DNA of 64,000 nucleotides from Heterobilharzia americana (GCA_944470555.2 OX104127.1:43327934-43391933), one strand, 5' to 3'. Positions 49,740 through 60,204 are shown, counted from the first letter of the stretch. Made by a program: numbers and translations. The notes: generated by a model not told the origin, from the sequence alone.

Positions 49740-51040
49740 TAAGCAGACCGAACATCAATATTTTCTTCTGTTTTACACCGAGGAGATTTTAACAGATTAA
49801 AGATGCTGAATGAAGTTGGCTGTAAAGTAATTCTGATTTCATTTCCATGACAATCAAGAAGAACTCAGAAAGTCAGCAGCCTCAAGTTTAAAAATAAAAT
49901 TTTCCCAGGAAAACTCATAGAGTTGGGTGACAAAAAAACTCTAAAAATATTGTTTGATATCACTTACTTTTTTACACGGTTAATAAGTTTCACCAGAATA
50001 ACACAATCCTAAAGCCTGAATACGTAACATACTTCTTTTCTGAGGATTTAGGAAAGAGCTTGATTTCTATGATCGAAATAGATAAGGCATGATCTTAGAA
50101 CTTGATAGTCAAGTTTCTTAGCAATATATCTTATACCTTCCTATTTCTATCTCTATTAAAAATGTATATAAGCCAGAAAAAAGACTCTCAATGAAACCTG
50201 TGTTGTCATCAGAAGCAGGTATGTAACGACTTAAACCAACAGTGTCGAAAATTATCAGGTCAAGAATTCGATTCTATGTGTATATAATACTTATATTATG
50301 ATCAAAAGAAAAAAACAGAATGCACTCTTGGAAATGTGAACGACTCCAGTATTCTTCGATTTTTTTAATCAACAGAGTGAAATATGCTGGTTTACAGATT
50401 GAACTCCATTGGATGTTAGATCTCACAGACCATATTCTTCAATTCAACAGCTACGATCCAGTTGTAAGTAAGAAGAGCAGCATATCATCAACTAGATATG
50501 CAGACGTTCAATGATCATTTCTAAAGACAATAAAACAAGGATTTCATTTATGAAAAATATCTCAGAAAGGGGGCATACTACTAAAAAGACTGAAATGAGC
50601 CTCTCCCTACAACCTGTTTTCACTGAATATCATGAAAGCTTTTCGATAGTACGTCACATCGACACATAAAGAACAAGTAATGACTTTCCACAAGGAACAT
50701 GAAAGCTCAGGAAGTGACCATTTGAAATAAAAAGTGTGTAACATAAATGTTGACACTATAAAAAAGGGATCAAATACGACTCACTCAGTTGATGAGTGAG
50801 GAAAGCTAATTTACGTCAATTGCAAACTTGAACTGGTAACAATATGGATACTTCATAAATGCTCAGAACAGTGTTAGTTAGTCCAGTATGAGAAGAATTA
50901 CCCTGAATTATTTAAATGGGGGCACCTTAACTAATCCTCTCTAGAAAGAGTGACGAATAAACCCAAACGACAAAAACACCTCAGCAGCTCAGACTAAAGG
51001 ATAACTTTTAAAAGTCAGTCCAATGATCAAACTTTAACTA
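49740..51040. other. AT-rich unique-looking DNA, nothing recognised
   Basis: No supported feature. Confidence 0.45.
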
Positions 51041-51059
51041 GGCCAAACCTGCAACAATG

Positions 51060-51475
51060 TGTTATTATTGTATTATGCCGTTGTTGATTAGACCGAATTG
51101 ATCGATCTCTATCGGCATATAGACTCCTGTGTGAATGCCTCGATCCATCTTTACTGTAATTAGAACACAGGTATACCGAGACATCCGCACAGGAGCCCAT
51201 ATGCCAATAAAAACCGATCAATTCAGTCCAATCAACGACGGTATGATATAAAAACAATTGTACTGAAACTATACCCGTCGCACAAGAAGTGGCTGTCCTG
51301 GCTTGGTGACGTAATGGATAATGCTCTGGCGTTTGAAGCAACCGCTTCCGAATCTGAATCCCAATGGGAAGAACATCACTCACTGGGAGCCGGCAGGTAC
51401 ATCCAGCTGACTGGTGAGTCCCAAATCGGACGAAATGCGCATCTTGGATTCCACTGCTAGCCACGATCCATCTTT
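51060..51475. mobile_element. Sm-alpha-like insertion (family B) with inverted 5' segment
   Basis: A minus fragment (51060-51145: 'gttgttgattagaccgaatt', 'ctatcggcatat', 'tgcctcg') faces a full plus unit (51157-51475). The plus unit contains the same segment in forward orientation ('cgagacatccgcacaggagc', 'tccaatcaacgacgg'), an A-box region 'ttggtgacgtaatggataat', a B-box-like 'ccgaatctgaatccc' and a hammerhead. Confidence 0.8.
51400..51450 (+). ncRNA. Hammerhead with TGGT core insertion (family B)
   Basis: ATCCAG, CTGAC-TGGT-GAG, stem II GTCC/GGAC, GAAA, ATGCGCAT, C. Apart from the 4-nt insertion and one stem I mismatch everything is present. The same insertion occurs at 3.34 and 39.53 kb, so it marks a subfamily. 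Confidence 0.7.
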
Positions 51476-51589
51476 AATAAAGGAACTTCCTGAAAAAATT
51501 TTTCAAACTGCTGTTGCCAAGTCTTTTATTCTCAGATCTACTAATATTCATTCAGAAAGGTAAAGATACCTCTCACTTTTAGGTGTTGT

Positions 51590-51770
51590 TGTAGCAGTTG
51601 ATCGGTCTCTGTTGGGATATGGGCCCCTGTATCGATTCTACTATCCACTGATAATATAAAATAAAAATGAAGGCAATATCAAGGCATTCACACAGAAGCC
51701 CATTTGCCAATGGATACCGATCACTTCGGTTCAATCAACGACGGAATAATACATGTAACAATATTATGCT
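51590..51770. repeat. Degraded family B inverted fragments
   Basis: Minus fragment 51590-51650 ('gttgatcggtctctgttgg', 'atatgggcccctgt') and plus fragment 51675-51770 ('aggcattcacacagaagccc', 'tcaatcaacgacgga'). Confidence 0.65.
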
Positions 51771-51959
51771 AAAATTAGTTTAAAACTTCTTTGCACTGAC
51801 TTCGCTGTACATATAAGAAATAGGAAAAAGCTTAATTACGAATACTCTCTGTGCAGTCATGAGTGGTCCAGTGATGAGAAAGAAAAACAGTCTTTGAGTA
51901 AATAAAGAGTAAAGCATGGTGCATGGTGCTTTATTTGATACATGTAAATGATAACAATA

Positions 51960-52275
51960 AATATTCAGGCAATATTGTGGCATTCACACATATGCCAACA
52001 GAGTTCGATTAGTTTGATCCAGCATAACAATGAGGAATTAAAAATATCAACAAATAATAACAACTAATACCTATTGAACAAGGGGTGACTACCACATCCC
52101 AGTGGTCCAGTAGATGATGCTTTTACGTTTGAAATGATACGTTTCTGGTACAAGTCTCAGTGGGAACAATATCACAAACTGGGATACAGGTAAACACTAC
52201 TGAAAAGTTCTAAATAGGAAGAAATGGGGGTTCTAGATTCTACTACTAAACACATCCAAGTAAATAATGAATGCT
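51960..52275 (+). repeat. Degraded Sm-alpha-like full unit (family B)
   Basis: All segments in order: 'caggcaatattgtggcattc', 'cctattgaacaaggggtga', A-box-like 'tggtccagtagatg', 'caagtctcagtggga' and ribozyme debris 'actgaaaagttctaaata'. The core is lost. The RTE at 52.29 kb inserted directly after it. Confidence 0.65.
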
Positions 52276-52290
52276 TATATAACTGAATTG

Positions 52291-53201
52291 AGAGCGAGAA
52301 GAGGGGGATACGCTGGCTGGACTGCGGAAAAGAACCTAGAAGATCTGGATTTCGCCAACGATGACTTGTGCCTGATGTCACACAAACTTGAAGATCTACA
52401 CGCGAAAATTAACAAGTTGACAGAAGAGGCAGTGGGGTGAAGACTGGACTTCAGGTGAATATAGAGAAGACAGAAGTGATGAAGATACCGCACCACCACC
52501 AACAACAACAACAACAAACACCAATCACCACCAATGGGAGAAACTTAAAGGAAGTAACCTCCTTCACTTATCTAGGAAGCACTGTTTCAACTACAGGCAG
52601 CACAGGCACAGACGAGGATGTCAAAGTCAGAATCGGAAATACAACAAGACAGGTGTTCATTAACCTGAAACCAGTGGGGAGATCTTCTGAACTCTACTAA
52701 GCATGTGGAACAAGATCCGGATTTTCAACACCAACGTCAAGTCACTGTTTCTGTATGGTTCAGAGACTTCGTGCGTTACGAAAGGGATTTCCAATAAACT
52801 ACAGACATTCATCAACAACTGCCTACACTGGCTCGCTACTGAAGATCAGATTGCCGGAAAGAAAAAGCAACAAGGAGCTCTGGGAACAAACCAACCAAGA
52901 ACCTATCGCTCAACAAATATGCAGTGGAAGGAAGTGGAGATGGATTGGGCATACACTGAAAAGGCCGACTGGGGACATCACGCGTCAGGCCAGGCCCTCG
53001 AGTGGACTCCCCATGGGAAGCGACGAGTTGGACATCGAAGTTGAGGGTGACATGGAGGATGTCGTGCGAGGAGGAAATGAGAGGTTGTAGGCTGTCGTGG
53101 AGCCAGGTTGAAAATATTTCAGAGAAGGGAGTGTAATGGAGACGTGCTACTGAAGCCGTATGTTCCATTAGGAACCCAAGAGACTAATAATAATAACAAT
53201 A
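52291..53201 (+). pseudogene. RTE-like retrotransposon 3' part, 5'-truncated, TSD-bounded
   Basis: Begins just before LEDLDFANDDLCLM (motif C region; the usual Ala-Asp-Asp reads AND). Then VNIEKTEVMKIP, a His/Gln run (HHHQQQQQQ), FTYLGSTVSTTG, IRIFNTNVKSLFLYGSET, WKEVEMDWAYTEKADWGH, and the 3' end with an AATAATAATAACA tail. The 15-bp duplication tatataactgaattg flanks it (52276-52290 and 53202-53216), so it inserted as a 911-bp 5'-truncated copy. Three frames are needed to read it, so it is inactive. Confidence 0.88.
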
Positions 53202-53219
53202 TATATAACTGAATTGCTT

Positions 53220-53960
53220 ACATTTTTCATCACACTAAAAATCTGACAATCTAATACGTATTACATTCTAAACTAAACAGAAGTAGCTACTAATTAATAC
53301 ATCATCCTGTACTAGTTCTCCCCTTCAATTGATATCGTTTAACTAAAATTGGGTCTGAACATATCAGGTGGTTAAAGATAACAATTGGGAAGATATTGGT
53401 TACAAGAAATAATAGTTGAGTATGAAATGACATTTCAACAGTTACGTTAGAATGAATACTAACAACAGAATTGATTTATTAAACAACTTTCAGAAATGAA
53501 TTCAGAATCATAAGTGATAAAAGATGAATTTAAGTTTGTTAGTAACACAAATATTAAATACACACTATAAACTTTATTATGAAACAACATATAACTGAAT
53601 AACTATGAATGAAGTGTGTATAATCAAGCCAAGATAAGTTAATACTTCTAATGTATATTTCTATAAACTACCATAAGAAAAGTGTGTATAGTTTATCAAA
53701 CTATAACATAGTTAACTATACAAATTTATTTATAAGATGAAATATGAAATTATGTACGCGTTCGCCTTGCATTACCAGTCACAAAGTCTACTTGGTCTTT
53801 GATACATACTTTTGTGAACTGCTATAATGCGTCAAATGAGATTAAGCTAAATTAGTCTGATTCACAACAATTAGAGATAGTTATTATAAGTGAACATGTA
53901 AACAAAAAATGAAAATTAAATATAGTTTTAATACAGTTAAATTAGATTAGTATAAGAAAT
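53220..53960. other. Very AT-rich DNA, nothing recognised
   Basis: No supported feature. Confidence 0.45.
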
Positions 53961-53984
53961 AGAGAGTAGTGAACAATCCTATCA

Positions 53985-54345
53985 GTCAGTCAGCCAGTCA
54001 GTCAGCCATCCAGCCAGCTTGTTCTGGTCGTGATCCACTTGAATGCAGAGCATTTTTCAGTCTCTACAGAATGATGGGGCTTAATATTTGGCTTGGGGTG
54101 GATAGGTACATGATTGCACGCCATATCTTCCGAAGACTTAGGTCTCCCTTCTTTGGGAGTTCGATAAAGTAGCCCTTCTTCCAATCAACAAGCAAGTACC
54201 TTTCCTTCATTCCCAAACTTCTACAGTAGTGGTGCGAGCATGTCCACTGTTGTCTCTGCGTCTGTTTTCAATGCTTCTGTCGGAATTCCATCTGGGCCTG
54301 CTGCTTTACGTGGATTAACTTTATGGCGTGGCGTTCAGGACTTCA
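53985..54345 (-). pseudogene. RTE-like RT fragment, N-terminal fingers region
   Basis: On the minus strand the GPDGIPTEALKTDAET block (about 54300-54250) is followed by LPKKGDLSLRK (about 54150) and the segment matching ALHSTGSRPEQA at 36.6 kb. The fragment ends in a CTGA/CTGG tract exactly where the 36.6 kb copy has one. Frameshifted and truncated on both sides. Confidence 0.75.
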
Positions 54346-54349
54346 GCTT

Positions 54350-55165
54350 TTGTCAGGTTTTTTTGTAAGAGTGCATTTTCAATATCTAATTGTTAGATAA
54401 TCCTCTTTGAAAAGCGTGCATATGAATACCACTGTCAAAACCACTTGTTTATAAAGAAATTAAGTATATGAAAATACGCTTTATGCAATACTCGCTGGTG
54501 AAAACTAAGCATTTAAGGTAAAATTTATTCACAATAAATGATTAAAAAGGCAGTAAATTTGATAGTCCAATATGGTCATTACTGAATTTAACAGTAGTTC
54601 CTTCACTCTAACTTTGAACCCCTTGTGGGAAATCTTAACACAAATCGACCGAAAGGAAATGAATTGGAGCGTTTTGTAAGGTGGTTTAGATGTATTCACG
54701 AACCTGAAATTTGATTTAAAGAATAATTTTAACAGCAGCCTTATTTCTTTAATTATGTGAGGTACAAAAGCAAACGAACCTGATAAATTTTGAGATTTTG
54801 ATGGGGAAAGAGAAATATATAAACACTACACAATTTCATCATTCTAGAGAGTCGACTCGCCAAAGTTTGTAAGAATTTGTGGATTCCTGAGAAGACAATG
54901 ACTGGAGTAATTATTGTCTGTATTTGTTTCCTTCATATGATAATCCAAACAGTTTAAACCAAGGGTTATGGCTTTTGACAAGTTAGTAGGGACATAATAA
55001 GAGACTAAAAATTACTAACAATTTTATGACAAACATCTTGAACCAAACACAGTTCATCAAAGCAGTGGCATTTTACACCTTATGCTGTGGATTTAAATAG
55101 TTACAGCGGAATATTTGGAAAAAAATTTGCTTAGCTAAGCATATTTTGTTCCAACTATCAAATTC
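54350..55165. other. AT-rich unique-looking DNA, nothing recognised
   Basis: No supported feature. Confidence 0.45.
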
Positions 55166-55184
55166 CAACTTAAAGTAAAGATGG

Positions 55185-55545
55185 ATAGTGGCTAGCGGAA
55201 GAACCCAGGATGCGCTTTTCGTCCTATTTGGGACTCGTCAGCTGGATGCACCCGCACCCCAGTGATGTTGTCCCCATGGCATAGTTCCTCTGTGACATAG
55301 TGGATAACGCCTTGGAGTTTGAAGCGATGAGTACCATGGTTCGAGTCTCAGTGGGAAGAGTCTCAAATAGGAGGAGATACGCTTCCTGGATTCTTCTGCT
55401 AGCCACAACCAACCAATTTATCATAATTAACATTCAGATTATATCAAGGCATCCACATAGGAGCCCATATACCAACAGAGGTTGAACAATTCGATCCAAC
55501 AAAACAACGGAGAATAACAAGTATGTCAATAAATAGTAATAGTCT
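55185..55545. mobile_element. Sm-alpha-like head-to-head pair (family B)
   Basis: Minus half-unit 55185-55262 (hammerhead end) abuts a plus unit 55265-55545. The plus unit has A box 'tgtgacatagtggataac', B box 'ggttcgagtctc', a deleted hammerhead (stem II and GAAA damaged at 55355-55375) and the tail 'aggagcccatataccaacag'. Confidence 0.8.
55203..55247 (-). ncRNA. Hammerhead ribozyme, core intact (family B)
   Basis: Stem I ATCCAG/CTGGGT (6 pairs, one wobble), CTGACGA, stem II GTCC-CAAATA-GGAC, GAAA, stem III AAGCGCAT (one A-A mismatch), cleavable C. The best-preserved family B ribozyme in the window apart from stem III. Confidence 0.72.
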
Positions 55546-55549
55546 CATT

Positions 55550-57100
55550 TACAGTATATATTTCCTTTTATTGGAAATGTTGTCAGTTTGGTCGCATAAC
55601 AGCAATTAACTATGGTTGTTCGAATCCCTATGTTTGTTAATATACATATTCACAGCTAAAACCATGAAATGTGTGCAGTAGTCTAAGCACTCTGTTCTGT
55701 TTAAGTGCTAAAAAATAACTTCAACCATAGACCACTTCATATAGAGTGGGAATAATATCAATCATTTAGATGAACAAAGTTATATGATTGCTGTTCACTT
55801 TTTGGCACTGATTTACTAGTCAAATGTTTTGTCGTTGAATGCCCTATTCAATGGTCTATTTTCAACTGACGTGCGAAATTAAGAGTATCCTCTGTGAGAT
55901 GGATTCTTTTGTGATCATCTTACACTTCTGTATTCAACAAGTTACTCAACAAGCAGAAAAGAGTGATTTCAAATTATTAAGCGTACCTCAATAGGCAAAA
56001 TTTATGTCAATTTACTTACTCAAACTCATCTTTTACATATAGCAGAAGTTGTGGAATTTCTAGCTAATAATCTTAGCCTTTGTATCCAGAAGAAATTTTT
56101 ACATCCCTAATCTCTCCCTTGGCCAGGGAGTTAATAACTTTATCATTCCGTTTTTTTTCCTACCCCTTTCGTATCACTTACTGTATTTGTCTAGGCTTTA
56201 TTAATCCACTTACCTTAATGTTGAAATTGTCACATTCTTTTTTATTTTATTAATGTGGTTTTAATAAGCATATCTGAATTCTGACTTTTCAATACTTAAG
56301 CATTTGACTGTTGCCAAGCTCATCTACTTGATGAAAGCTTGATTTAATGTGAGACACATGGGAACTGTGTTTACACCATACTAATAGGATCAGGTTTAAG
56401 ACGATTAACTAATATGGTATAACAGTTATTAACGTGTAACACTTGTGATTTATCTGACTATGTAAATAAAATGCTGTTAAATCACTCACACTCAGTTTTT
56501 GACTTCTGACGTTATCAGAAGTTAAGATCCTAGTAATCATCTTACATTGAAGATAATTTCAAGTGGTTAAACAGTTTATTTCATTTCTTGCTTTAATACT
56601 TGCTTAAATGTGATTTATGTTTCTTCTAAGAGATGTCATGTTTTATCAGTTCATCGGATTTATTGTGTATATGACCTACCTCCATCATACAATTTTCAGT
56701 TATATCACCATACAAAAAATAGATATTCTGACAAGCTGGGGCATATCTATTTGGTATGGTAGAAATGTAGGTCAAGGTTGTTTTGCCTTAATGATTAGAA
56801 ATCAATGTAGTTTGGGTATTACATAAATATCACTCGTACAATCTACAGTAAACTCGTTTCATTTGTGACAAGGTCATATCGTCACGACAAAACAAATTGA
56901 ATTACCGAGATGACACCGTTTGTGCATAAATAGATGTTCTATCTCAAAACTACTACTGAATAAGCCCTACCAGTAATACAGTCTATGCGATATGATAGAG
57001 TAGTTGTATTGATAATTTCAGTGTGTACGTCCAGAGTGCATATCGTAGAACATTTGAATAGTACACCAGTGATCTCAGGTGGATGGAGGTGATCCACAGG
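55550..57100. other. AT-rich unique-looking DNA, nothing recognised
   Basis: Frames up to 69 codons, unassigned. Confidence 0.45.
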
Positions 57101-57104
57101 AAAC

Positions 57105-57510
57105 GCTGAACCTAGGATTCGTGTTCTTTGGTACCCATTAGAAAGTCATGTTCTTAACTTCGACGGAACTGATGTAGCGCCTGAAATTCTAACACACGCC
57201 ACCCAGTCTTGTAGTCAAAGACGTTGCCTTTGAGCTATTCAGGTCATGATTGGTTATGATTGGTCCCCTACAGGACAGGATGAGGTACACTGCTTGATCA
57301 CTGATGGTCAACCAACTTTAATATACCTCATCCATTCATACAGGAGGAGGGTCAGTGGTGCCTTGAATAACTCAGTGGTACCATCTTTGACTACACCACT
57401 GAGTGATACAAGTTCGAATCTCATGCACTACATCACTTCTGTTAGGGTTGCAGGTATATCTTTGTGACGAGTGGCAAAAAGAACAAAGGTTTCTTGTCGC
57501 TTGCCTTCAT
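57105..57510. mobile_element. Family C head-to-head pair
   Basis: Minus copy 57105-57245 (ribozyme debris 'cctaggattcgtg', then A-box region 'gagctattcaggtc') faces a plus copy 57345-57510. The plus copy has A box 'taactcagtggta', B box 'agttcgaatctc', ribozyme debris 'tgacgagtggcaaaaag' and 3' end 'tcgcttgccttc'. Neither ribozyme has both a full core and GAAA. Confidence 0.7.
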
Positions 57511-57629
57511 AAAACTAACATCTATCTTAGAAATCGATCATCATTAGGGATTGATGATTATCCTTCAATAAGCAATCAATGTATATCGATGATTATTACC
57601 ATTTATTGACATACTTGTTATTCTCCGTT

Positions 57630-58095
57630 GTTTTGTTGGATCGAATTGTTCAACCTCTATTGGCATATGGGCTCCTATGCGGATACCTCGATATTGCGTA
57701 AATTTTAATTATGATAAATTGGTTGGTTGTGGCTAGCAGAAGAATCCAGGATGAGCATTTCGTCCTATTTGGGACTGGTCAGCTGGATGTACCTGCACAC
57801 TAGTGACGTTGTTCCCACTGGGACTCGAACCTCGACGAATAACTCGATGCAACAAAACAACGGAGAATAACAAGTATGTCAATAAATAGTAATAACTATC
57901 ACCCGTTGTACAAGAAGTGGCTACCGTTCATCTGTGGTATAGTGGGTAGCGCCTTGGAGTTCGGAGCGATGGGTACGAGGTTCGAGTCCCAATGAGAACA
58001 ACATCACTGGAGTGCAGGTAAAACCAGCTGGAGAGTCCCAAGTAGGACGGGACCCGCATCTTAGATCCTTTTGCTAGCCACAACCAACCAATTAT
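57630..58095. mobile_element. Sm-alpha-like head-to-head pair (family B)
   Basis: Minus unit 57630-57835 and plus unit about 57840-58095. The plus unit has a clear A box (tgtggtatagtgggtagc) and a consensus B box (ggttcgagtccc). Ribozymes: minus (57744-57788) has CTGACCA, so the conserved G is C. Plus (58030-58070) has CTGGAGA and GGGA for GAAA. Both predicted inactive. Confidence 0.8.
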
Positions 58096-58249
58096 ATCAA
58101 TGATTGTTAAGACGATACATCTTTAAATGGATGTCTGCAACACTCACAACGGTATATCAGTTTTTAGAGGATACTTCAATGGATAAAATATTTCTTGCAA
58201 TGATAATTTTTTTGTAAAATACTTAAACGACTTCATGACATATATGTCT

Positions 58250-58260
58250 ACTATAAAAAT
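58250..58260. repeat. Left TSD of the family A array (actataaaaat)
   Basis: Repeats exactly at 59673-59683. Together they bracket the array. Confidence 0.9.
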
Positions 58261-58454
58261 TTCAAGTTGTTATTCATCGAAGACTGACATCAGTTGGAGG
58301 AACAAAGGAAACCTGGGAGCACTGGACAGCTGTTTCGTCCTAGTATGGGACTCCTCAGCAGTGCGCACCCACGACCCCACCAGCAGGGATCGGACCCGCG
58401 ACCTTCAGGTTCCGCGACCAGCGCGTTACCATTGAGCCACTGGGTCAGAATCCA
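58261..58454 (-). mobile_element. Inverted partial family A unit at the left end of the array
   Basis: 194 bp, reverse complement of the end of the array (about 59479-59672) apart from a few bases. Carries an intact hammerhead at 58319-58364 and shares the B-box variant ggtccgatcc with units 1 and 3. Confidence 0.92.
58319..58364 (-). ncRNA. Hammerhead ribozyme, intact (family A, array left arm)
   Basis: Same sequence as the three plus-strand array ribozymes, on the opposite strand. All core bases present. Confidence 0.8.
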
Positions 58455-58760
58455 ACTTGAAATATTTCCAAATCTCCACAACCCCCTCAAAATTTAATTG
58501 AACTAGTGCTCGTTGGTGACTAGCTTCGAGAAGTATTCCCGAAGTTCCAATGACAAGTCGTGACCGGTGGAGTCAAAGCCTGATGGCCGTGAGGACAAAT
58601 ACTCAACGATGACATTGGGTGGCGGTTTGCGCTATATCGTGAGCTAACAGAAGTTGGAAATATGGAGCATTGGATTCTGACCCAGTGGCTCAATGGTAAC
58701 GCGCTGGTCGCGGAACCTGAAGGTCGCGGGTCCGATCCCTGCTGGTGGGGTCGTGGGTGC

Positions 58761-58806
58761 GCACTGCTGAGGAGTCCCATACTAGGACGAAACAGCTGTC
58801 CAGTGC
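58761..58806 (+). ncRNA. Hammerhead ribozyme, intact (array unit 1)
   Basis: Stem I GCACTG (58761-58766) pairs with CAGTGC (58801-58806). Core CTGAGGA (58767-58773), stem II GTCC-CATACTA-GGAC, GAAA, stem III ACAGCTGT, cleavage after C58800. Confidence 0.85.
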
Positions 58807-59163
58807 TCCCAGGTTTCCTTTGTTCCTCCAACTGATGTCAGTCTTCGATGAATAACAACTTGAAATATTTCCAAATCTCCACAACCCCCTCAAAATTTAA
58901 TTGAACTAGTGCTCGTTGGTGACTAGCTTCGAGAAGTATTCCCGAAGTTCCAATGACAAGTCGTGACCGGTGGAGTCAAAGCCTGATGGCCGTGAGGACA
59001 AATACTCAACGATGACATTGGGTGGCGGTTTGCGCTATATCGTGAGCTAACAGAAGTTGGAAATATGGAGCATTGGATTCTGACCCAGTGGCTCAATGGT
59101 AACGCGCTGGTCGCGGAACCTGAAGGTCGCGGGTTCGATCCCTGCTGGTGGGGTCGTGGGTGC

Positions 59164-59209
59164 GCACTGCTGAGGAGTCCCATACTAGGACGAAACAGCT
59201 GTCCAGTGC
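59164..59209 (+). ncRNA. Hammerhead ribozyme, intact (array unit 2)
   Basis: Identical to unit 1; predicted cleavage after C59203, giving a 403-nt RNA between sites 1 and 2. Confidence 0.85.
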
Positions 59210-59566
59210 TCCCAGGTTTCCTTTGTTCCTCCAACTGATGTCAGTCTTCGATGAATAACAACTTGAAATATTTCCAAATCTCCACAACCCCCTCAAAATT
59301 TAATTGAACTAGTGCTCGTTGGTGACTAGCTTCGAGAAGTATTCCCGAAGTTCCAATGACAAGTCGTGACCGGTGGAGTCAAAGCCTGATGGCCGTGAGG
59401 ACAAATACTCAACGATGACATTGGGTGGCGGTTTGCGCTATATCGTGAGCTAACAGAAGTTGGAAATATGGAGCATTGGATTCTGACCCAGTGGCTCAAT
59501 GGTAACGCGCTGGTCGCGGAACCTGAAGGTCGCGGGTCCGATCCCTGCTGGTGGGGTCGTGGGTGC

Positions 59567-59612
59567 GCACTGCTGAGGAGTCCCATACTAGGACGAAACA
59601 GCTGTCCAGTGC
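59567..59612 (+). ncRNA. Hammerhead ribozyme, intact (array unit 3)
   Basis: Identical to unit 1; predicted cleavage after C59606. Confidence 0.85.
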
Positions 59613-59672
59613 TCCCAGGTTTCCTTTGTTCCTCCAACTGATGTCAGTCTTCGATGAATAACAACTTGAAAT

Positions 59673-59683
59673 ACTATAAAAAT
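59673..59683. repeat. Right TSD of the family A array (actataaaaat)
   Basis: Exact repeat of 58250-58260. Confidence 0.9.
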
Positions 59684-59684
59684 G

Positions 59685-60200
59685 TTTACATTATCATCAG
59701 TTTGAAATATGAATACATCTTTTTAATGTACATTTGATCTAATGAACCTAAAATTCATATTGAATGACTATATGAATAAATAACAGTAACATATGTACTG
59801 ATAATTTTAACTTAATATTAGGTTATGAACAGATATATTTACCTTAATTAATAATAAAATCAATAAGAAAAAAAATCCACTAAATTAGGATTCATAAAGA
59901 TACATTTTTTCACTGTCTTAGACTTACCAGACTTAAAATAAAAACAATATTAGAAGTTTTATTATTCTTATCATTATTCTTATTGTAATCTACAGTGTAG
60001 CAGACATTGTTTCATTTAAGTTTGAATACAAGTTATTTGACCAGTTATACAAGATATTTTGTTAGACTTTTAAAAATGTCTCCTTCATAACTACATCATT
60101 AAGAGAAGAAAAAAAGCTGGTATTTCATAAATTTGGATAACAACTATACTCGTGAATTGGAAACGTTCTATTTATCTATTAAAACGTTTATGTGACAATA
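59685..60200. other. AT-rich unique-looking DNA, nothing recognised
   Basis: No supported feature. Confidence 0.45.
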
Positions 60201-60204
60201 ACAG

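Larger units (their letters stand above)
58455..59672 (+). mobile_element. Tandem array of three 403-bp family A units (retrozyme-like)
   Basis: Three head-to-tail units of exactly 403 bp plus 9 bp. By eye they differ only at the B-box position (tccg in units 1 and 3, ttcg in unit 2). Each unit has, in order, the stretch with 'ctagcttcgagaagtattcc', 'gatgacattgggtggcgg', a tRNA-like segment with A box 'tggctcaatggtaac' and B box 'ggttcgatccc', a hammerhead, the 3' segment 'gatgaataacaacttg' and a C-rich tail 'ccacaaccccctcaaaa'. The array and its inverted left arm sit between 11-bp target duplications. Confidence 0.93.

Noticed and set aside
58681..58760. tRNA genes in the family A and B repeats
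   Set aside because: A and B boxes are present, but there is no complete cloverleaf with acceptor stem and anticodon arm. They are tRNA-derived promoters of SINE-type repeats.
58455..59672. CRISPR array or satellite DNA
   Set aside because: The unit is 403 bp with no short repeat-spacer pattern. TSDs and an inverted end show an inserted retroelement array rather than a long satellite block.
880..59672. Family A inverted pairs as DNA transposons with terminal inverted repeats
   Set aside because: TSD length varies from 9 to 12 bp, arms differ in length, no transposase is seen, and single-orientation 5'-truncated copies with TSDs also exist (1965-2113, 22274-22489).
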